A DNA stretch of 41,784 nucleotides from DATJQF01 sp035505995 (GTDB taxonomy: Bacteria > Bacteroidota > Bacteroidia > Bacteroidales > FEN-979). The stretch spans positions 1-41,784 of the forward strand of contig DATJQF010000043.1 in assembly GCA_035505995.1 (NCBI GenBank), given 5' to 3'. The notes beneath the pieces are model-generated. The model saw only the letters and a program-made list of their open reading frames with translations. It was not told the DNA's origin and searched no databases. The translations under genes and the position numbers were made by a program. Below, piece after piece: positions 1-8,549 of the stretch. Position 1 is the first letter of the stretch. Each line of letters begins with the position of its first letter.

Positions 1-2
1 AT

Positions 3-3000
3 AATGAATCGATCGCCAGCTGGACCTGGGACTTTGGCGACGGTTCTGCCCCGGTGACCATCATTGCCCCGGCTTCCCCGAATATCTCCCATATTTTCCT
101 GGGAAGTGCCCAGTCGCATACCGTCCGTTTGACCGTAACTCTTACCTCCGGTTGCAGTGCTTTTGTCGAACATGTCGTCAGCAGCGCTCCTGCCCCGGTA
201 GCTGACTTCTCCTTCCCCAACTCTAACTGTTCCATGGTACCCGTGCCCTTCACCGATGAGTCTCAGGCTACCGGTGGCTACCTCATTAACCAGTGGAACT
301 GGAACTTCGGGGATCCTGCCTCCGGTACCGGTAACGTCTCTACCCTCACCAATCCAACCCACCAGTTCTCGGCACCGGGATCCTATACGGTCCGGGAAGT
401 GGTCATTAATATCATCGGCTGCTCCGATACGATCTTCAAAACAATTATCGTCGGCACTCCTCCAACTCCCAATTTCATTGCAGATACCGCCTGTGTGGGC
501 TATCCGACTTCCTTCACCGATCAGACCATTAACGGTTCCGGCGCTGCATTGCAGTACCTCTGGAATTTCGGCGATGGACAGACCTCTACCCTGGTCAATC
601 CTTCCCATACCTATGCCATTTGCGGTACCTATACTGTCCACCTCTCCGTCTCCAGTTCTCCTGGCTGTATCGGGGATACTATCAAAATGGTCAAGGTGCT
701 TTGCAGTCCTGTTGCCCTCTTCTCCACCAACACACCTAATTGTGTGGGAGATACCGTCCACTTTACCGATCTTTCCACCACTCCCCAGGGGTATATTGTC
801 AAATGGACCTGGAACTTCGGTGATGGTTCCGGTCTCTCCATCAACTTCCCGGGTAATCCCAGCGTGTCTCATGCCTACTCCGCTCCCGGTCTCTATATCG
901 TCACTCTCACGATCCACACCTCCGACAGTTGCATTAGCACAAAGCAACTGCCCGTGCCCGTCAGCGCATTGCCCATCGCGAATTTCATAACCGGGCCGTC
1001 CGCCTGCGAATTTATTCCCATGCAGTTTACCGATATCTCCCAGTCCAACGGTGGTGGCATCATCAACCAGTGGCTGTGGAACTTCGGTGACCCGGGTTCC
1101 GGTACAAACAACACCTCGACCCTTCAGAACCCGACCCATAGCTTTACCCATTCGGGCTCCTTCCAGGTACATCTTACCGTCACCAACATCAACGGGTGCT
1201 CGTCTACCATCACGAAGAATGTATCGGTGAACCAGAGTCCGCAGGCTAATTTCAGTGCCGACACTGCCTGCTCCGAAAACCCGACCCAATTCACGGATCA
1301 GTCCATAGCGAACTTTGGTACCGTGGTTGCATGGCTCTGGCATTTTGGCGATCCTTCATCCGGTACAAATAACATTTCGACCCTGCAGAACCCTCTCCAT
1401 ACTTATTCAACTCCAGGAAACTATATGGTAACTCTGGCGATAACCAATTCTGGAGGCTGTGTTGACGATACCCTAATAATGGTCAGTGTCAGCGCAAAGC
1501 CGGAGGCATTGTTCTCATTCACCCCGACCTGCGTAAAGGATTCCACGCAGTTTACCGATCTCTCAGTTGCCCCCAACAGTCAGATCGTCGGCTGGCTATG
1601 GAACTTCGGCGACGGAACGCCGCCTGCGACAATTCAAAACCCGAAGCACGCTTATCAGGTTGCCGGCACCTACAATGTCACACTTACTGTAACGAATCTT
1701 GGCGGCTGTAAAGATTCCATATCCCAGGCGGTCGTGGCAAGGCCCACCCCAACTGCCGCATACACGTACAACAGTCTCTTCTGCCCGGGCGGAACCGTAC
1801 AATTCCAGGATCAGTCGACCGGACAGGGATCGGTAATTGTCGATCGCTGGTGGACCTTCGAACCGGGGTATCATTCGAATGCTCCCGACCCGACTTATGT
1901 CTTCTCCGTCACGGATACCACGTATGTGGTTTCGCTGGAAGTCACGGATAATTATGGTTGTAAGGACACCATATTCGATAGTGTATATGTAAAGCCAGCC
2001 TTTGCTTTCACCTTCAATAACGATACTGCCTGCTACCTGAACCCGACCCACTTTACCCCGCAGGATCTTACACCGGGTGATTCCTTGTTCTATATAACCT
2101 GGGATTTTGGTGATCCGGCATCCGGATCCTCAAATATCTCCCATATCTACCATGCGGTCCATACTTTCACTCATGCAGGTACCTTCACGGTTAAAATGAC
2201 AGCCACAGACTGGGATAACTGCAAGGATAGTGTATACAAGGTTGTGGTGGTCCGCGGATTGCCCATCGCTCAGTTTGCCGCCTCCACGCAGCCTTGCGAC
2301 ACAATTGTATACTTCACCGACCTTTCAAGTGCGGGTGGCGGTACCATCCTGAAATGGGAATGGAATTTCGGTGACGGAACGCCCCCGGTGGTGATCAATG
2401 CGCCGGGACCCGGCAATACTACTCATACATATGCGGTTCCCGGAAATTATCTGGTCATCCTGACCGTAACGAATGCGAATGGTTGTGAGGATACCGTATC
2501 GCAGCCTGTCCAGCAGGTTTCCTGCCTGTCGGCTTCCTTCTCGAAGGATCAACTTTCCTGTGCAAGGACTGAAGTTATGTTTGCCGACAGTTCCCGTCCG
2601 TCGGGTAGTATCTCAAGCTGGTACTGGAAGTGGGGTGACGGCACGGATACGCTTTATACAACATTTGCACCCACTATTCACCATACCTATGCAAATGCAG
2701 GCAATTACAGTGTCACGCTTATTATCCAGGCGATGATCAACTCCGTGGCATTCGCCGATTCTTCCACTCAGGCAGTGATCGTCCACCCGACGCCGGAAGC
2801 CTTCTTCTCAAACAATCTGGTTTGTATGCACACTGCCACTATCTTCCACGACACCTCCTGGACTTACGGAGAGCCCATCACGGTATGGAACTGGAACTTC
2901 GGCGAACCTGTGTCAGGTTCAGCAAATGTCTCCACGTTGAAGAATCCTACCCATCAGTATGATACGTCCGGTAGCTATCCGGTTCACCTGGTGGTCATGA

Positions 3001-3872
3001 ATGAGTTTGGCTGTAAGGATTCACTGGTCAAGATAACCCGGGTATATGGTATCCCGAAAGCAGACTTCAGCAATTCGCCGGCCTGCAGCGCACATCCCAT
3101 TTACTTCAATGACATATCTAAGCTGGCAGATACCCTGATGTCTTACTGGATGTGGAACTTTGGAGATAAAGGCTCCGGCCAGAATATCTCCCTGCAAAAG
3201 GATCCGACACACCAGTATTTGAGGGAAGGCGATTACCTGGTTAAGCTTCAGGTCCGGGATTACAATGGATGCTCCGATTCCTGTGATTCAACGATTCATG
3301 TGAACCCTTCGCCGACGGCGGCCTTTACGCTTACAGATGATCTGAACGGCAGACCCGGGAAGATCCAGTTGAATAACCAGTCGCTGGGTGCCACCACTTT
3401 CGATTGGGACTTTGGAAATGGTCAAACCTCCACCGAAGAGAACCCGGTTGTGACCTATTCGGAAGATGGCACTTATATCATACGCCTGATCACGGATAAC
3501 CAGTACTCCTGCACCGATACCACGTATTATAAGTACGAGATGCTCTTCAAGGGATTGTTCATTCCGAATGCGTTCTCTCCGGAGAGCCCGTATGAAGGAG
3601 TGCGTTTGTTCAAGCCTGTCGGGGTGAACCTGAAGGAATACCATATCCAGGTTTGGGACAACTGGGGTCACCTCTTGTGGGAATCCGATAAGCTGGATCT
3701 CTACGGCAGGCCTGCAGAGGGATGGGATGGAACCTACAAGGGACAGCCCATGCCTGAAGGAACCTATGCATGGAAAGTGGTGGCGGTATTCAGTGACGAT
3801 ACCATCTGGCAGGGTTCCGATAACGGAAAGAGCGAGCCCAGTACGATAGGAACTGTAACCCTGATCCGGTAA
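3..3872 (+). CDS. Giant PKD-repeat surface protein with T9SS type B C-terminal domain (5' end outside window)
   Basis: The reading frame is open from base 3 with no start codon; the first visible residues already form a PKD motif (WTWDFGDG), so the gene begins upstream and at least 1289 residues are visible. A GTG at 54 lies inside this PKD unit and is not a credible start. I count 13 complete PKD units plus the partial first one, recognised by W-x-W-x-FGD cores and NPTH-x-[FY] strands. Nearly every unit has one Cys near its start and one near its end (GC-x-D), suggesting intradomain disulfides. The last ~95 residues (IPNAFSP, then IQVWDNWG, WDGTYKG and GTVTLIR) match the gliding-motility-associated C-terminal domain family, a T9SS type B sorting signal. 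It is inferred to be exported by T9SS and held at or released from the surface, probably as an adhesin or scaffold. Units 7 (core WWTFEPG) and 10 (WKWGDG) deviate. Ligand unknown. Confidence 0.93.
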   Translation, partial: NESIASWTWDFGDGSAPVTIIAPASPNISHIFLGSAQSHTVRLTVTLTSGCSAFVEHVVSSAPAPVADFSFPNSNCSMVPVPFTDESQATGGYLINQWNWNFGDPASGTGNVSTLTNPTHQFSAPGSYTVREVVINIIGCSDTIFKTIIVGTPPTPNFIADTACVGYPTSFTDQTINGSGAALQYLWNFGDGQTSTLVNPSHTYAICGTYTVHLSVSSSPGCIGDTIKMVKVLCSPVALFSTNTPNCVGDTVHFTDLSTTPQGYIVKWTWNFGDGSGLSINFPGNPSVSHAYSAPGLYIVTLTIHTSDSCISTKQLPVPVSALPIANFITGPSACEFIPMQFTDISQSNGGGIINQWLWNFGDPGSGTNNTSTLQNPTHSFTHSGSFQVHLTVTNINGCSSTITKNVSVNQSPQANFSADTACSENPTQFTDQSIANFGTVVAWLWHFGDPSSGTNNISTLQNPLHTYSTPGNYMVTLAITNSGGCVDDTLIMVSVSAKPEALFSFTPTCVKDSTQFTDLSVAPNSQIVGWLWNFGDGTPPATIQNPKHAYQVAGTYNVTLTVTNLGGCKDSISQAVVARPTPTAAYTYNSLFCPGGTVQFQDQSTGQGSVIVDRWWTFEPGYHSNAPDPTYVFSVTDTTYVVSLEVTDNYGCKDTIFDSVYVKPAFAFTFNNDTACYLNPTHFTPQDLTPGDSLFYITWDFGDPASGSSNISHIYHAVHTFTHAGTFTVKMTATDWDNCKDSVYKVVVVRGLPIAQFAASTQPCDTIVYFTDLSSAGGGTILKWEWNFGDGTPPVVINAPGPGNTTHTYAVPGNYLVILTVTNANGCEDTVSQPVQQVSCLSASFSKDQLSCARTEVMFADSSRPSGSISSWYWKWGDGTDTLYTTFAPTIHHTYANAGNYSVTLIIQAMINSVAFADSSTQAVIVHPTPEAFFSNNLVCMHTATIFHDTSWTYGEPITVWNWNFGEPVSGSANVSTLKNPTHQYDTSGSYPVHLVVMNEFGCKDSLVKITRVYGIPKADFSNSPACSAHPIYFNDISKLADTLMSYWMWNFGDKGSGQNISLQKDPTHQYLREGDYLVKLQVRDYNGCSDSCDSTIHVNPSPTAAFTLTDDLNGRPGKIQLNNQSLGATTFDWDFGNGQTSTEENPVVTYSEDGTYIIRLITDNQYSCTDTTYYKYEMLFKGLFIPNAFSPESPYEGVRLFKPVGVNLKEYHIQVWDNWGHLLWESDKLDLYGRPAEGWDGTYKGQPMPEGTYAWKVVAVFSDDTIWQGSDNGKSEPSTIGTVTLIR

Positions 3873-3874
3873 GT

Positions 3875-4531
3875 ATGGCCATGCTGAGTACGGTGGTTCC
3901 AAGCCGGGATAAGATCAGGAATATTATTTTTGATTTCGGGGGCGTGATCTGCGACCTCGATATTCCCCGGACAGAAAAAAAATTCAATGCATTCGGTCCT
4001 CCCAGGGAGATTCCTCCGGTAAATGAGAAAGAAACGACCGCGATGTGGGAAGACCTTGTGGGCAAGCTGGAAACCGGCGAAATCACTCCCGCCGGTTTCC
4101 GGAGTGCCATCCGGGATCATTATCCATCCTCTCCCTCCGATGCGGCTATTGATGAGGCATGGAATGCGCTGCTCACCGGGATGCCCATGGCCAGGATTCA
4201 CCTGCTTGAATCGATCCGACGCAACTACAGGATTTTCCTGCTCAGCAACAGCAACGAGATCCATTATCAGCATTTCCTGAAGGCATTTCAGCAGCAAACC
4301 GGGTATAAAGATTTCGACGGTCTCTTCGAAAAGGCTTATTTCTCCTTCCAGGTCCACCTGCGCAAGCCCGATCCTGCCATTTTCCGGTTAGTGCTGGAAC
4401 AGAATGGCTTGATTCCGTCTGAAACCCTGTTTATTGACGATACGGAAGAGCATGTAAGGGCAGCAAACGGCTTAGGGGTCCTGGGATACCAGTTGAAAGA
4501 GGGACAGGATATTACCGGTCTGTTCGGGTAG
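3875..4531 (+). CDS. HAD-family hydrolase (YihX-like)
   Basis: This 218-residue protein has all four HAD motifs in order. Motif I is FDFGGVICDLD, with nucleophile Asp20. Motif II is LLSNSNE, motif III RKPDPAIF and motif IV LFIDDTEEHV. The position two residues after the nucleophile is Gly rather than Asp, as in the YihX-type subfamily (DLGNV), so phosphatase activity on small sugar phosphates or nucleotides is plausible but the substrate cannot be named. A helical cap lies between motifs I and II (about residues 30-100). It starts 2 bp after the stop of the PKD gene and may be read through from it. ATG at 3875 and ATG at 3881 (residue 3) are both possible starts. It is followed by a new promoter, so it is probably the last gene of its unit. 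Confidence 0.85.
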   Translation: MAMLSTVVPSRDKIRNIIFDFGGVICDLDIPRTEKKFNAFGPPREIPPVNEKETTAMWEDLVGKLETGEITPAGFRSAIRDHYPSSPSDAAIDEAWNALLTGMPMARIHLLESIRRNYRIFLLSNSNEIHYQHFLKAFQQQTGYKDFDGLFEKAYFSFQVHLRKPDPAIFRLVLEQNGLIPSETLFIDDTEEHVRAANGLGVLGYQLKEGQDITGLFG

Positions 4532-4570
4532 CTGAAGTTCATTCCTGCTGTTATTTCATGCTCAATTTCC

Positions 4571-4601
4571 TTGACTTCGCCTCCGTTTTGAATTAACTTT
4601 G
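4571..4601 (+). promoter_or_regulatory. Bacteroidota-type promoter for queA-ispD
   Basis: TTG at 4571-4573 (-33 element) and TAACTTTG at 4594-4601 (-7 element, consensus TAnnTTTG) are 20 bp apart, the arrangement known for the primary sigma factor of Bacteroidota. The box ends 26 bp before the queA ATG. This is one of only two promoters in the window with both elements recognisable. Confidence 0.65.
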
Positions 4602-4627
4602 CACCCCAAAAATCACCATATTTATAT

Positions 4628-5677
4628 ATGAAATTATCGCAATTCCGTTTTCACCTGCCGCCGGAACTAATTGCAAACCACCCCTCCAAGCAACGTGATG
4701 AGGTTCCGATGATGGTTCTCGACCGAAAAAAACAATCGATCGAGCACAAGCATTTCAAGGATATCCTGAAATACTTCGGCGATGGGGATGTCATGATCAT
4801 CAACAACACCAAGGTATTCCCGGCCAGGCTTTACGGAGAAAAGGAAAAGACGGGCGCCAAGATCGAAGTGTTCCTGTTGCGGGAATTGAACCGGGATTCG
4901 CGGTTATGGGACGTGCTGGTAGATCCTGCACGGAAAATCCGGATCGGGAATAAGCTTTATTTCGGCAACGACGATACGCTGGTGGCGGAAGTGATCGATA
5001 ACACGACTTCCCGCGGGCGCACCATCCGTTTCCTGTTCGACGGCCCCTATGAAGAATTCAAGAAGACTATTCAGCGACTGGGACAAACTCCCCTTCCTAA
5101 AATTCATAACCGGCCCGCCACGGCAGAAGATGAAGAGCGTTACCAGACGATTTATGCAAAGCATGAAGGAGCGGTTGCCGCCCCGACAGCCGGCCTTCAT
5201 TTCAGCCGTGAAATCATGAAGCGTCTGGAACTCCAGGGGGTGACCTTTGCGGAGATCACTCTTCACACAGGTCTCGGGAATTTCCGGACCATTGACGTGG
5301 AGGATCTTACCAAGCATAAGATGGATTCGGAAGAATTCTATATCGATGAACATACCGCCGACATTGTCAATAAGGCAAAGGCAGCCAAGAAAAAGATCGT
5401 CGCCGTGGGAACCACCACCATGAAGGCCATCGAATCTTCCGTGACGATCTCCGGCAACCTTAAGGCGAATAAGGGATGGACGAACCGCTTCATCTTCCCG
5501 CCTTATGAATTCAGCATCGCCAATGCTTTGATCACCAATTTCCATCTTCCGCAAACCCCGATGATGATGCTGACCGCCGCATTCGGAGGGTATGACTTTA
5601 TCATGAAAGCTTACGAAGTGGCCGTGGAAAAGAAATATAAATTCTTTACCTACGGCAACCCGATGCTTATCCTATAA
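4628..5677 (+). CDS. queA: S-adenosylmethionine:tRNA ribosyltransferase-isomerase QueA
   Basis: QueA transfers and isomerises the ribosyl part of S-adenosylmethionine onto 7-aminomethyl-7-deazaguanine in tRNA, giving epoxyqueuosine at the wobble position of GUN-anticodon tRNAs in the cytoplasm. The 349-residue length is normal for the family. Signature blocks are visible in order: an N-terminal F-x-F-x-LPPELIA, NNTKVFPARL, the highly conserved EGAVAAPTAGLHFS, LHTGLGNFR, and the late TNFHLPQTPMMML. The ATG at 4628 gives the family N-terminus (MKLSQFRFHLPPELIA). It follows its own promoter and is 8 bp before ispD, with which it probably forms an operon. No other queuosine gene lies in the window. 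Confidence 0.97.
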   Translation: MKLSQFRFHLPPELIANHPSKQRDEVPMMVLDRKKQSIEHKHFKDILKYFGDGDVMIINNTKVFPARLYGEKEKTGAKIEVFLLRELNRDSRLWDVLVDPARKIRIGNKLYFGNDDTLVAEVIDNTTSRGRTIRFLFDGPYEEFKKTIQRLGQTPLPKIHNRPATAEDEERYQTIYAKHEGAVAAPTAGLHFSREIMKRLELQGVTFAEITLHTGLGNFRTIDVEDLTKHKMDSEEFYIDEHTADIVNKAKAAKKKIVAVGTTTMKAIESSVTISGNLKANKGWTNRFIFPPYEFSIANALITNFHLPQTPMMMLTAAFGGYDFIMKAYEVAVEKKYKFFTYGNPMLIL

Positions 5678-5685
5678 CTGAGCCT

Positions 5686-6360
5686 TTGGATTCCCACAGC
5701 GTGATCATTGTTGCTGGCGGAAAAGGGACTAGGATGAAGTCCTCGCTTCCGAAACAATTCCTGCCGCTTGGCGGCTTACCGGTGCTGATGCACTCGATCC
5801 GTGCTTTTTACCGGTTCAATAAAGACCTGGAAATCGTCGTGGCGCTTCCCTCCGGTGATCTTCCGACGTGGAAGCATCTTTGCAAAAAACACCGTTTTTT
5901 CATCCCCCATAAGCTGGCCAAAGGGGGTAAAACCCGGTTCGCTTCCGTCAGAAATTCCCTCAAGCTGGTGACGGGCACAGGCCTGGTGGCTATTCATGAC
6001 GGGGTGCGGCCGCTGATCTCCGGGTCCACGATCAGGGCAGCATTCCGGGAAGCGAAGAAATTCGGGAATGCCGTTCCTGCAGTTCCCGTGAATGAATCGG
6101 TGCGGTGGGTCACCATCGGCCTGAATGAACCCTTTCCGCGGGATCAGCTGAAAATCGTCCAGACACCGCAGGTATTCCGGTTGTCCGAAATCCGGCAGGC
6201 TTATGAAAGGGCTTCAGGGGAAGATTTTACGGACGATGCCACGGTTGCAGAGGCCGTTGGCGGGAAAATTCATCTTTTCCGGGGAGATCCCGATAACATT
6301 AAGATCACCTATCCTTCCGACCTGGTCCTGGCTGAAGCCCTTCTCAACAAACCGCGCTGA
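5686..6360 (+). CDS. ispD: 2-C-methyl-D-erythritol 4-phosphate cytidylyltransferase IspD
   Basis: IspD makes CDP-methylerythritol from MEP and CTP, the third step of the non-mevalonate isoprenoid pathway. The 224-residue protein starts with the nucleotide-binding loop IIVAGGKGTRM followed by LPKQFLPLGG, and has the family blocks AIHDGVRPLIS, QTPQVFR and EDFTDDATVAE. The start is uncommon: TTG at 5686, since the only other candidate is GTG at 5701, just before the nucleotide-binding strand. It lies 8 bp behind queA. Its last 17 bases overlap the end of the convergent glycosyltransferase gene, leaving no room for a terminator between them. Confidence 0.95.
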   Translation: MDSHSVIIVAGGKGTRMKSSLPKQFLPLGGLPVLMHSIRAFYRFNKDLEIVVALPSGDLPTWKHLCKKHRFFIPHKLAKGGKTRFASVRNSLKLVTGTGLVAIHDGVRPLISGSTIRAAFREAKKFGNAVPAVPVNESVRWVTIGLNEPFPRDQLKIVQTPQVFRLSEIRQAYERASGEDFTDDATVAEAVGGKIHLFRGDPDNIKITYPSDLVLAEALLNKPR

Positions 6361-7501
6361 TCTTCCGGCCCTTCCATTGGAAAGGAGCCCACAGGGAAGC
6401 GATCCCGATACCCACCGTATAAAATATATTCAGGAACGCCGCTACCGGGTATAACCACAGCATCCTGCTTTTATGAAAGAAACCGGCCATAAAAGCCACC
6501 GGATAAAATTCGACCAGTATTTTCACTGTTAAGATCAAAAGCGAGATCTTCAAAACAACGGCATTGAAAATACCGGCAGCACAACCCGCTATCAGGAAGA
6601 AACTGAGGAGCCATGTGATAAGGGCCACGGATGTTACCAGAGGATCCCTGTATTTCCTGCTTTTGGACGCCCAGCGGATCCGCTGGTGAAGAAATTCGCG
6701 GAATCCGGATGCGGGCCCGGTAGTCACCACCGCATCGTGCGAAAGAAGGAATTGGATCGAAGAAGCTCCGTATCTCTTTCTGATCTTTATCATCAGGAAC
6801 ATGTCGTCGCCGGAGACCGTCGCTTCATTGCCGGAAAATCCTCCCGTCTCATAAAACGCCTGCTTTTCATAGGCCAGGTTCGCCCCGTTGCAGAGGACCG
6901 GGAGTCCTGCCCGGCAGGCTCCGGCCGTGACTCCCATCAGCCCCATGAACTCAAGGGACTGCAGCACCGAAAAGAACGTATCTTCCCCTGTGAATGCAAC
7001 CGGCCCGAGGATCATTCTCGGATTCTTTTCCTCATAAAATTCCAGGATCTTCCGCGCCCACTTACTTCCTCTTCCCGTATCTGCATCTGTGGTTAGGATC
7101 AGTTCGCCGGTCGCGAATTTCATCGCCCATGCGATAGCTTCCTTTTTCGATCCGCCCACCGGGGAATGATCAGCAGGCAGCAAAAGCCTGACCGGCAAAG
7201 TCGGGTGGAGCCCGATAAACTTCCGGACGATTTCCGCAGTACGGTCGGAGGAGTGGTCATCCGCTACAATAATTTCCGGCTGGCCCGGGTTCTCATTTTC
7301 CACCAGACCGGCCAGGCAGGCTTCCATATTTTTTTCCTCATTGCGGACCGGAAGGATGATCGTGGCATGGGTAAGAATATTTTTTCCTTCGGAAACCGGC
7401 TTCCTTAACCGAATCAACCCCCAAATAACCACCACGTGGAAGAAGAGATAGAGTCCGGCCACCACCGGGAAGAGGATCAGGAAGAATCCGGCGGAGGTCA
7501 T
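6344..7501 (-). CDS. Membrane-bound family 2 glycosyltransferase
   Basis: This 385-residue protein is an N-terminal membrane helix (about residues 5-30), a cytoplasmic GT-A catalytic domain, and three or four C-terminal membrane helices (about residues 290-375). Catalytic-type motifs are present in order: ADDHSSD (80-86), TTDAD with the metal-binding D139-x-D141, GDD (231-233), and QRIRW (273-277), the Q-x-x-R-W signature of processive or membrane-embedded GT2 enzymes. The substrate is unknown; glycolipid or exopolysaccharide synthesis at the inner membrane is likely. The start ATG is 1 bp behind the stop of the flippase-like gene, so the two are almost certainly cotranscribed. Confidence 0.88.
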   Translation of the reverse strand: MTSAGFFLILFPVVAGLYLFFHVVVIWGLIRLRKPVSEGKNILTHATIILPVRNEEKNMEACLAGLVENENPGQPEIIVADDHSSDRTAEIVRKFIGLHPTLPVRLLLPADHSPVGGSKKEAIAWAMKFATGELILTTDADTGRGSKWARKILEFYEEKNPRMILGPVAFTGEDTFFSVLQSLEFMGLMGVTAGACRAGLPVLCNGANLAYEKQAFYETGGFSGNEATVSGDDMFLMIKIRKRYGASSIQFLLSHDAVVTTGPASGFREFLHQRIRWASKSRKYRDPLVTSVALITWLLSFFLIAGCAAGIFNAVVLKISLLILTVKILVEFYPVAFMAGFFHKSRMLWLYPVAAFLNIFYTVGIGIASLWAPFQWKGRKISAVC

Positions 7502-7502
7502 T

Positions 7503-8546
7503 TCAGGCAGGATCAGGGTGGGTGTTTTTACGGAAGAATTTCAACCGGAGCACGAAAAAGCTGCCGATGACGGCAGGAATGGCCAGGTTCACCATCCAGA
7601 GCACCGTGGACGCCGCCAGGATCCCCAGCCTGATCTCATCACTCATTCCGCCGTCCCGGGAAAAATAGATCCCGAACAGGAAGAGGGCTGCCGAATCACG
7701 CACTCCCAGTTCGGTCAAAGCAATCGTCGGGATCACGGAGAGGACCAGGAATATCAGGGAGATCATCATCACTCCATCGGTAAACGGGACCGGGACCCTG
7801 AATATCCGGAGCAACAGGAAATACTGGACGGTGAAAACTCCATACCTGACCAGGCTCAGGAGGATCACCCGCCCCAGGTCTTTAAAGCTGAAGCGGGCCA
7901 GGACCTCAAAAAACCGCCTGACCTTTTCCATCCGTTTCCCTTTGAGTAATCTTTCCCGTAAGCCGGCCAGCACCGGTACGTTGAAATAGAGCAGCAGCAG
8001 GAGCAGATCAAATATAACGACCACTACGATCAGCCCCTGGTAAAGATAGAAGATCGGTTCGTCGAAACCCGCCAGGTACCCCGGCAGGAACAGGACGACG
8101 GCAAAGGAACCGGCGAACAGGGTGATCATCAGCTGGCTCATGCTTCCGAGGATAGTGATCAGGATTCCCTCGATATGGCCCGCCCGGTCCAGAATAAACA
8201 CCCTCCCGAAATACTCCCCGATGCGGTTGGGCGTGAAGGAACTGATGGAAACGCCGGTCAGCACAGCCTGGAACGACCTGAAAAAGCTTACTTTTTCTAT
8301 CTTCCCGATCATGAATTGCCACTTGCGGGATTCCAGGCTCCAGTTCAGGAGCATCAGGATCATGACCAACCCGGAGCTGATCACCCAGCCGGAATGATCC
8401 ATCATCCTGGAAAACGCGGGGAGCAGATCATCCCACTCCCGGTGATAGAACACCTGCCGGATGATGTATCCCCAGGTCATCCCGATAATGAGCACCCGGA
8501 AAATGATGTTCAGCGATTTCTTTAACTTTGTTTGATTACTTAACAT
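7503..8546 (-). CDS. Flippase-like integral membrane protein (lysylphosphatidylglycerol synthase TM-domain family)
   Basis: The 347-residue protein is almost entirely hydrophobic, with about eight predicted membrane helices. It has features of the AglD/MprF flippase-domain family (UPF0104): SISSFTPNRIGEYFGRVFIL near residues 98-117 and ALTELGVRDSAALFLF near 278-293. Relatives translocate or help present lipid-linked glycans or aminoacyl lipids; there is no C-terminal aminoacyl-transferase domain here. It immediately precedes a GT2 gene, suggesting that one makes a glycolipid and the other handles its movement. The ATG at 8544-8546 is only 3 bp from the divergent ruvC start, so its promoter must lie within ruvC; I see no TAnnTTTG box there. 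Confidence 0.85.
   Translation of the reverse strand: MLSNQTKLKKSLNIIFRVLIIGMTWGYIIRQVFYHREWDDLLPAFSRMMDHSGWVISSGLVMILMLLNWSLESRKWQFMIGKIEKVSFFRSFQAVLTGVSISSFTPNRIGEYFGRVFILDRAGHIEGILITILGSMSQLMITLFAGSFAVVLFLPGYLAGFDEPIFYLYQGLIVVVVIFDLLLLLLYFNVPVLAGLRERLLKGKRMEKVRRFFEVLARFSFKDLGRVILLSLVRYGVFTVQYFLLLRIFRVPVPFTDGVMMISLIFLVLSVIPTIALTELGVRDSAALFLFGIYFSRDGGMSDEIRLGILAASTVLWMVNLAIPAVIGSFFVLRLKFFRKNTHPDPA
8523..8530 (+). promoter_or_regulatory. -7 box upstream of ruvC
   Basis: TAACTTTG fits TAnnTTTG exactly and ends 19 bp before the ruvC ATG, inside the coding sequence of the divergent flippase-like gene. No clear -33 TTG is seen at the expected distance. Confidence 0.5.
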
Positions 8547-8549
8547 CGG

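Noticed and set aside
256..990. 244-codon alternative frame within the PKD gene
   Set aside because: Pro/Ser/Leu-rich low-complexity translation produced by the pyrimidine-rich repeat; the PKD frame is unambiguous.
480..3300. Repetitive DNA in the PKD gene as a mobile or assembly artefact
   Set aside because: Units are diverged at DNA level and in one frame; this is ordinary protein-domain repetition.
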